The position numbers and the translations under genes are program-made. DNA of 10,776 nt from Actinomycetota bacterium (lineage in GTDB: Bacteria > Actinomycetota > Acidimicrobiia > Acidimicrobiales > BP-101). This document shows, one piece after another, positions 7,696 through 10,776 of this stretch; the stretch's first letter is position 1, and the number at the start of each line of letters is the position of its first letter. Below the pieces are notes generated by a model. The model saw only the letters and a list, made by a program, of their open reading frames with translations. It did not search any database and was not told the DNA's origin. The stretch lies in assembly GCA_030838265.1 (NCBI GenBank), contig JAUTXA010000255.1, positions 1 through 10,776 on the forward strand. Reading direction: 5' to 3'.

Positions 7696-9029
7696 CAGCG
7701 ATCGACCTCCCCCATCACGGGGTCGATCGACGAGATGACGGCGACGGCGTCGGCCACCATGCCGCCGCGCATCAGCAGGGGCAGGGCCTGAAGGTTCACG
7801 AACGACGGACCCCGGATGTGCAGGCGGTAGGGCTTGGCCGAGCCGTCGGAGACCAGGTAGCAGCCGAGCTCGCCCCGAGGCGACTCGACGGCGACGTAGA
7901 CCTCGCCTTCGGGCACCTTGAAGCCCTCGGTGAAGAGCTTGAAGTGATGGATCAGTGCTTCCATGGACTCGTCGATCCGGCCGCGAGGCGGGGGCGTGAC
8001 CTTCTTGTCCTGGATCCGGTAGTCGCCCTCGGGCATGAGGTCGATGATCTGACGGACGATGCGGATCGACTCGCGGATCTCGTTGAGCCGGATGGCGTAG
8101 CGGTCGAACGAATCCCCGTACGAGCCGACCACGACGTCGAAGTCGACCTGGTCGTAATGGAGGTAGGGCATCGACCGCCGCAGGTCCCAGGCCACGCCGG
8201 CCGACCGCAGCAACGGGCCGGTCGCCGACAGGGCGATGGCCTGCTCGCCCGTAATGACGCCGACCCCCTCGGTGCGCTGCCGGAAGATGGGCTGCCCGGT
8301 GAGCAGGTCGTCGTACTCGTCGAGCCTGGGCATGATCTTGTCGCAGAGGCCGGCCACGTCCTCTTGCCAGCCCGAGGGCAGGTCGGCGGCAACGCCTCCG
8401 GGGCGGATGTAGTTGTGGTTCATCCGCAGCCCGGTGGTCTTCTCGAAGAACGACAGAACGAGCTCGCGCTCTCGCCAGCCGTAGATCATCATCGACACGG
8501 CCCCGAGGTCCATGCCGTTGGTGGCCATGAACAGCAGGTGCGACGACATCCGGTTGAGCTCGCACATGAGCATGCGGATCCAGGTGCTCCGCTCCGGAAC
8601 CTCGATCTCGAGCAACTGCTCGACAGCCATCGAGAAGACCAGCTCGTTGAAGAGCGGTGCCAGGTAGTCCATGCGGGTGACGTTGGTGCCGCCCTGCATG
8701 TACATCAGGTCCTCGCCGGTCTTCTCCATGCCGGTGTGGAGGTAGCCGATCACGGGCTTCGACCGCAGGACCATCTCGCCCTCGAGCTCCATCATTACCC
8801 GCAGCACACCATGGGTCGAAGGGTGCTGCGGACCCATGTTGATGATCATGGTCTCGTCCTCGGCCACCTCGATCGACACGTCGCCGGGATCGAGGGCCAC
8901 CCCTTCGGGAAGCCGGAGGGTGGCCCCCTCCTCCCGCCGCAGCTCGGCGGGAGTCGTCTCGGCGCGCGACACCAGCTCCTGGGCGCCTTCGGAGGTCTCG
9001 GCGGTCAGACGGCTGGACGTGTCGGTCAT
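7695..9029 (-). CDS. nuoD: NADH-quinone oxidoreductase subunit D (NuoD), 49-kDa quinone-site subunit
   Basis: NuoD is the 49-kDa subunit, derived from the large subunit of [NiFe] hydrogenases, and forms the quinone pocket with NuoB and NuoH. It has 444 residues. Family motifs: INMGPQHPSTHGVLR (63-77), whose His69 and His73 are quinone-site residues; YLHTGMEKTGEDLMYMQ; and TNVTRMDYLAP, with Tyr122 at the position of the quinone-binding tyrosine. The C-terminus reads SIDPVMGEVDR, the usual ending with small changes. The first ~60 residues are a polar, Glu-rich extension before the conserved core. The gene is separate from nuoC, not fused as in E. coli. ATG at 9029 overlaps the nuoC stop as ATGA. 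No purine-rich ribosome site is obvious upstream, so initiation probably depends on coupling to nuoC. Confidence 0.97.
   Translation of the reverse strand: MTDTSSRLTAETSEGAQELVSRAETTPAELRREEGATLRLPEGVALDPGDVSIEVAEDETMIINMGPQHPSTHGVLRVMMELEGEMVLRSKPVIGYLHTGMEKTGEDLMYMQGGTNVTRMDYLAPLFNELVFSMAVEQLLEIEVPERSTWIRMLMCELNRMSSHLLFMATNGMDLGAVSMMIYGWRERELVLSFFEKTTGLRMNHNYIRPGGVAADLPSGWQEDVAGLCDKIMPRLDEYDDLLTGQPIFRQRTEGVGVITGEQAIALSATGPLLRSAGVAWDLRRSMPYLHYDQVDFDVVVGSYGDSFDRYAIRLNEIRESIRIVRQIIDLMPEGDYRIQDKKVTPPPRGRIDESMEALIHHFKLFTEGFKVPEGEVYVAVESPRGELGCYLVSDGSAKPYRLHIRGPSFVNLQALPLLMRGGMVADAVAVISSIDPVMGEVDR
7705..7710 (-). promoter_or_regulatory. Ribosome binding site of nuoE
   Basis: GGAGGT, within a longer GGGGGAGGT run inside the end of nuoD, sits nine bases before the nuoE ATG at 7695. 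It fixes the nuoE start. Confidence 0.75.
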
Positions 9030-9559
9030 CGGGTGGCCGGCGGGTGCTTGAACTGCACTGGCACTCGTCCCATCGAGTAGTCCTTGCGGAGCGGGTGCCC
9101 CTCCCAGTCCTCGGGCATGAGGATGCGGGTGAGGTCGGGGTGGTCGATGAAGCGGATGCCCATCAGATCGAACACCTCGCGCTCCATCGCCTCGCTGCCC
9201 GGGTACAGGTCGAAGAGCGACGGCAGGGAGGGGTCGGTAGCGGGCACCTGCACGCGCAGTCGCACCCGGCGGGGTGACTCGAGTGAGAGCAGGTTGACGA
9301 CGACCTCGAACCGCTCGACCGCGATCCCCGGCGGCAGGGGGCGTGAGCCGTGCACCAGGTAGTCGACGGCGGTGACGTCGATGCACATGGCGTAGCCCTC
9401 GTCCTTGAGGGCGCCGATGACATCGAGGTAGCGATCGCGCGGGACGAGGAGGACCTCCTGTCCGAGCGACCGGAGGACAAGACAGCCGTGGCGCTCCTCG
9501 GCGGGGGGCGGCGCCTCGCTCTCGACCTCGGCCTGGTCGGGCGCGTCGGTGGTGCTCAC
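9026..9559 (-). CDS. nuoC: NADH-quinone oxidoreductase subunit C (NuoC), 30-kDa subunit
   Basis: NuoC (30-kDa subunit) is a cofactor-free scaffold of the connecting module that packs against NuoD. The 177-residue protein begins with a disordered acidic/proline-rich stretch (about 1-24), followed by an alpha/beta domain. The PROSITE-type family signature lies near the end: SEAMEREVFDLMGIRFIDHP (122-141), then DLTRILMPEDWEGHPLRKDY (142-161), the classic ERE-x2-D-x2-GI-x-F-x2-HPDL-x-RIL-x4-W-x-GHPLRKD pattern. It lacks the NuoD fusion of enterobacteria. The start is GTG at 9559, overlapping the nuoB stop as GTGA. Further upstream the frame is open across nuoB, but the translation is arginine-rich shadow. 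A GGTGGG stretch about 11 bases upstream may serve as a weak ribosome site. It overlaps nuoD by four bases at its 3' end. Confidence 0.96.
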   Translation of the reverse strand: MSTTDAPDQAEVESEAPPPAEERHGCLVLRSLGQEVLLVPRDRYLDVIGALKDEGYAMCIDVTAVDYLVHGSRPLPPGIAVERFEVVVNLLSLESPRRVRLRVQVPATDPSLPSLFDLYPGSEAMEREVFDLMGIRFIDHPDLTRILMPEDWEGHPLRKDYSMGRVPVQFKHPPATR

Positions 9560-10128
9560 TCGGGAGTGCCCACCGGGACGTTGACCCGTTCGCTCGAGCC
9601 GCGATCGGGCAGGCTGGCGTCGAGCTGCAAGCCGGCGCCCGCCCCGGTCTCGTGGCGACGGCGGGTGATCTCGCCGTTCCGGATCTTCTCGTGCAGGGTG
9701 AGGATGGCGTGCAGCAGCGTCTCCGGCCCGGGCGGGCAGCCGGGGGCGTAGACGTCGACGGGCACGACCTGGTCGACGCCCTGCACGATCGCGTAGTTGT
9801 TGAACATGCCACCGCTCGACGCGCAGACGCCCATGGAGATGACCCACTTGGGCTCCATCATCTGGTCGTAGACCTGACGCAGGACCGGCGCCATCTTCTG
9901 GGACACGCGACCGGCCACGATCATGAGGTCGGCCTGTCGGGGCGAGGCCCGGAAGACCTCCATGCCGAAGCGGCTGATGTCGTAGTTGGCCGCGCCTGTC
10001 GCCATCATCTCCATGGCGCAACAGGCCAGGCCGAAGGTGGCGGGCCACACGCTGTTGCGCCGGGCCCACTTCACCAGATCCTCGAGGGTGCCGGTCAGGA
10101 AGTTGTGGTTGAGGTCCTCGAGACCCAT
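9556..10128 (-). CDS. nuoB: NADH-quinone oxidoreductase subunit B (NuoB), N2 cluster subunit
   Basis: NuoB (PSST subunit) carries the last cluster, N2, which reduces quinone. The 190-residue product shows the four N2 ligands: the tandem C36-C37 in FGLACCAMEMM, C102 in MGVCASSGG, and C131 in APGCPPGPE. The block DISRFGMEVFRASPRQADLM (50-69), then IVAGRVSQKMAPVLRQVYDQM, is the family signature. After about residue 153 comes a ~35-residue polar tail beyond the conserved core. The start is ATG at 10128, two bases after the nuoA stop, with GAGGAGG 10 bases upstream at the end of nuoA. It overlaps nuoC by four bases. A second, diverged copy of codons 21-39 of this gene appears at the right edge of the window (10719-10776). 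Confidence 0.97.
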   Translation of the reverse strand: MGLEDLNHNFLTGTLEDLVKWARRNSVWPATFGLACCAMEMMATGAANYDISRFGMEVFRASPRQADLMIVAGRVSQKMAPVLRQVYDQMMEPKWVISMGVCASSGGMFNNYAIVQGVDQVVPVDVYAPGCPPGPETLLHAILTLHEKIRNGEITRRRHETGAGAGLQLDASLPDRGSSERVNVPVGTPE

Positions 10129-10130
10129 GG

Positions 10131-10574
10131 CTAGGCCGCCTCCTCGCCGGTGCGCCCGATGCGCCGGACGGTCGAGTCGCTGGTGCGATCGCTCGGGGTC
10201 AACGCCACCAGGTGCTTGGCCGGGCCCCAGTCGAGACCCCCGTTGCTGACGATGTAGACGAGGGCGATGAAGGCGGTGGCCGCAAACACGGCGATCTCGA
10301 TCAGCCCGAAGAGAGCGAGCTGCCGGAAGATCACGGCCCACGGGTAGAGGAAGATGATCTCGATGTCGAAGATGATGAAGATCATCGCCACCAGGTAGAA
10401 GCGCACCGGGAAGCGCTCAGCGGGCTCGCGGCTGGGCACGATGCCGCACTCATAAGGCGCCGACTTGGCCGCGTTGGGCCGCTTGGGACCAAGCAAGGCC
10501 GAGGCGACGAAGCTTCCCGCTGCGAAGAGGCTGGCCAGCGCCAGGAGCACGACGATGGGGAGGTAGTCGCTCAT
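10131..10574 (-). CDS. nuoA: NADH-quinone oxidoreductase subunit A (NuoA)
   Basis: NuoA is a three-helix membrane subunit near the quinone site that, with NuoJ and NuoH, surrounds the entry to the proton path. The product is 147 residues. Helices lie at about 5-28, 57-80 and 87-110. The loop YECGIVPSREPAERFPVRFYL (41-61), containing the conserved Tyr-Glu-Cys-Gly, and the second helix FIIFDIEIIFLYPWAVIF with its Asp/Glu pair are diagnostic. A polar, partly basic C-terminal tail of about 35 residues extends beyond the usual core. The start is ATG at 10574, with GGAGGG six bases upstream. Longer in-frame readings upstream pass into unrelated sequence at the window edge. It is the first nuo gene of the cluster and is followed by nuoB after two bases. 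Confidence 0.97.
   Translation of the reverse strand: MSDYLPIVVLLALASLFAAGSFVASALLGPKRPNAAKSAPYECGIVPSREPAERFPVRFYLVAMIFIIFDIEIIFLYPWAVIFRQLALFGLIEIAVFAATAFIALVYIVSNGGLDWGPAKHLVALTPSDRTSDSTVRRIGRTGEEAA
10139..10145 (-). promoter_or_regulatory. Ribosome binding site of nuoB
   Basis: GAGGAGG within the last codons of nuoA, 10 bases before the nuoB ATG at 10128. It supports that start and independent loading at nuoB despite the two-base intergenic gap. Confidence 0.75.
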
Positions 10575-10580
10575 CGCCGG

Positions 10581-10586
10581 CCCTCC
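10581..10586 (-). promoter_or_regulatory. Ribosome binding site of nuoA
   Basis: GGAGGG lies six bases before the nuoA ATG, just after the TGA of the upstream frame (10588-10590). It is one of the clearest ribosome sites in the window and fixes the nuoA start at 10574 over longer in-frame alternatives. Confidence 0.8.
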
Positions 10587-10587
10587 A

Positions 10588-10776
10588 TCACGCCGTCGCC
10601 GCCGTGGCCCGCGCCGCCATGAGCTGCTTGTCGCGCTCGTGCAACCAGTAGCAGAAGACGAAGAAGGCGGTGAACGAGAACAGCGAGACCACGAACGGCG
10701 GGAAGCGCAGCGAGCCGAGATCGCGCAGCACGCCAGCCCGAAGGTGGCCGGCCACACGCTGTTGCGCCGTGCCCAC
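10588..10776 (-). CDS. Unidentified short frame with one membrane segment, upstream of nuoA, open at the window edge
   Basis: I do not recognise this product. The frame is open from the right edge to a TGA 13 bases before nuoA. Its last ~45 codons look protein-like: a single hydrophobic segment, PPFVVSLFSFTAFFVFCYWL, then a charged HERDKQLMAARA tail, as at the C-terminus of a membrane protein or in a single-pass small protein. A GTG at 10731 could start a 47-residue product, though no good ribosome site precedes it; otherwise the gene begins beyond the edge. The first ~19 codons overlap a stretch that reads better as nuoB in another frame, so that part may not be native to this gene. Close spacing to nuoA suggests co-transcription if it is real. 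Confidence 0.4.
   Translation of the reverse strand: MGTAQQRVAGHLRAGVLRDLGSLRFPPFVVSLFSFTAFFVFCYWLHERDKQLMAARATAATA
10719..10776 (-). pseudogene. Diverged fragment of a second nuoB copy (about codons 21-39), cut by the window edge
   Basis: Read from 10775 downward, this stretch encodes WARRNSVWPATFGLACCAI, matching residues 21-39 of the NuoB encoded at 9556-10128 (WARRNSVWPATFGLACCAM). By eye, 51 of 58 bases agree with 10012-10069. All seven differences fall at third codon positions: six are silent and the last changes Met to Ile, a common residue at this place in NuoB proteins. The similarity ends abruptly at 10719, where the expected EMM... is replaced by unrelated sequence. It includes the tandem Cys pair of the N2 site but nothing after it. 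The pattern points to a once-functional nuoB of another copy or strain, joined here by recombination or by assembly. The part beyond the edge cannot be seen. Confidence 0.6.

Noticed and set aside
7818..9080. Plus-strand open frame of 420 codons opposite nuoD
   Set aside because: It is an antisense shadow of nuoD with a His/Val/Gly/Asp-biased composition, no recognisable motif and no ribosome site. nuoD on the minus strand explains the region fully.
7695..9812. Apparent 705-residue protein with nuoD at its C-terminus, suggestive of a NuoCD fusion
   Set aside because: The upstream 261 codons are an out-of-frame reading of nuoB and nuoC with an Arg/Pro/Ala bias. The real NuoC motif is in a separate frame ending in its own stop at 9026.
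1..10776. Search for CRISPR arrays, insertion sequences, tRNA or rRNA genes and intergenic terminators
   Set aside because: The window is almost entirely coding, with no intergenic gap above about 15 bases. No regularly spaced repeats, transposase-like frames, tRNA-like cloverleaf or hairpin followed by a T run were seen.

Overview
The window is one continuous stretch of the operon for the proton-pumping NADH:quinone oxidoreductase (respiratory complex I, the 14-subunit nuo cluster), read entirely on the minus strand. The transcribed order, from high to low coordinates, is nuoA-B-C-D-E-F-G-H-I-J-K-L. nuoA through nuoK are complete and nuoL is cut by the left edge. nuoM and nuoN would be expected beyond that edge. 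High GC with strong third-position G/C, frequent GTG starts, separate nuoC and nuoD genes, a long NuoG with an extra N7 iron-sulfur site, and the canonical A-to-N order suggest a high-GC actinobacterium, possibly of the Acidimicrobiia type. The lineage call is inference from gene style only.

Layout: 10131-10574 nuoA (quinone-site membrane subunit); 9556-10128 nuoB and 7695-9559 nuoC, nuoD (hydrophilic connecting module); 5777-7695 nuoE, nuoF and 3205-5784 nuoG (NADH dehydrogenase module with FMN and most FeS clusters); 2012-3205 nuoH, 1368-2015 nuoI, 790-1368 nuoJ, 488-793 nuoK and 1-479 nuoL (proton-translocating membrane arm plus the NuoI ferredoxin subunit). Neighbouring genes overlap by 1 to 8 bases or are at most 8 bases apart, so the module looks like one polycistronic, translationally coupled unit. 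I saw no promoter or terminator inside it. Electrons would pass from NADH through FMN and N3 (NuoF), N1b/N4/N5 (NuoG), N6a/N6b (NuoI) and N2 (NuoB) to quinone at the NuoD/NuoB/NuoH interface. The conserved carboxylates of NuoK and NuoL carry out proton transfer. All cluster ligands that can be checked are present, so this looks like a functional complex I.

The only part that the ordinary nuo operon does not explain is the last ~190 bases at the right edge (10588-10776). There a short open frame encodes a single membrane segment just upstream of nuoA. Overlapping it in another frame is a diverged copy of about 19 codons of nuoB that stops abruptly at 10719. It could be a remnant of a second nuoB, a recombination scar or a chimeric contig end. 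I see no previously undescribed system in this window: it is a conserved housekeeping locus.
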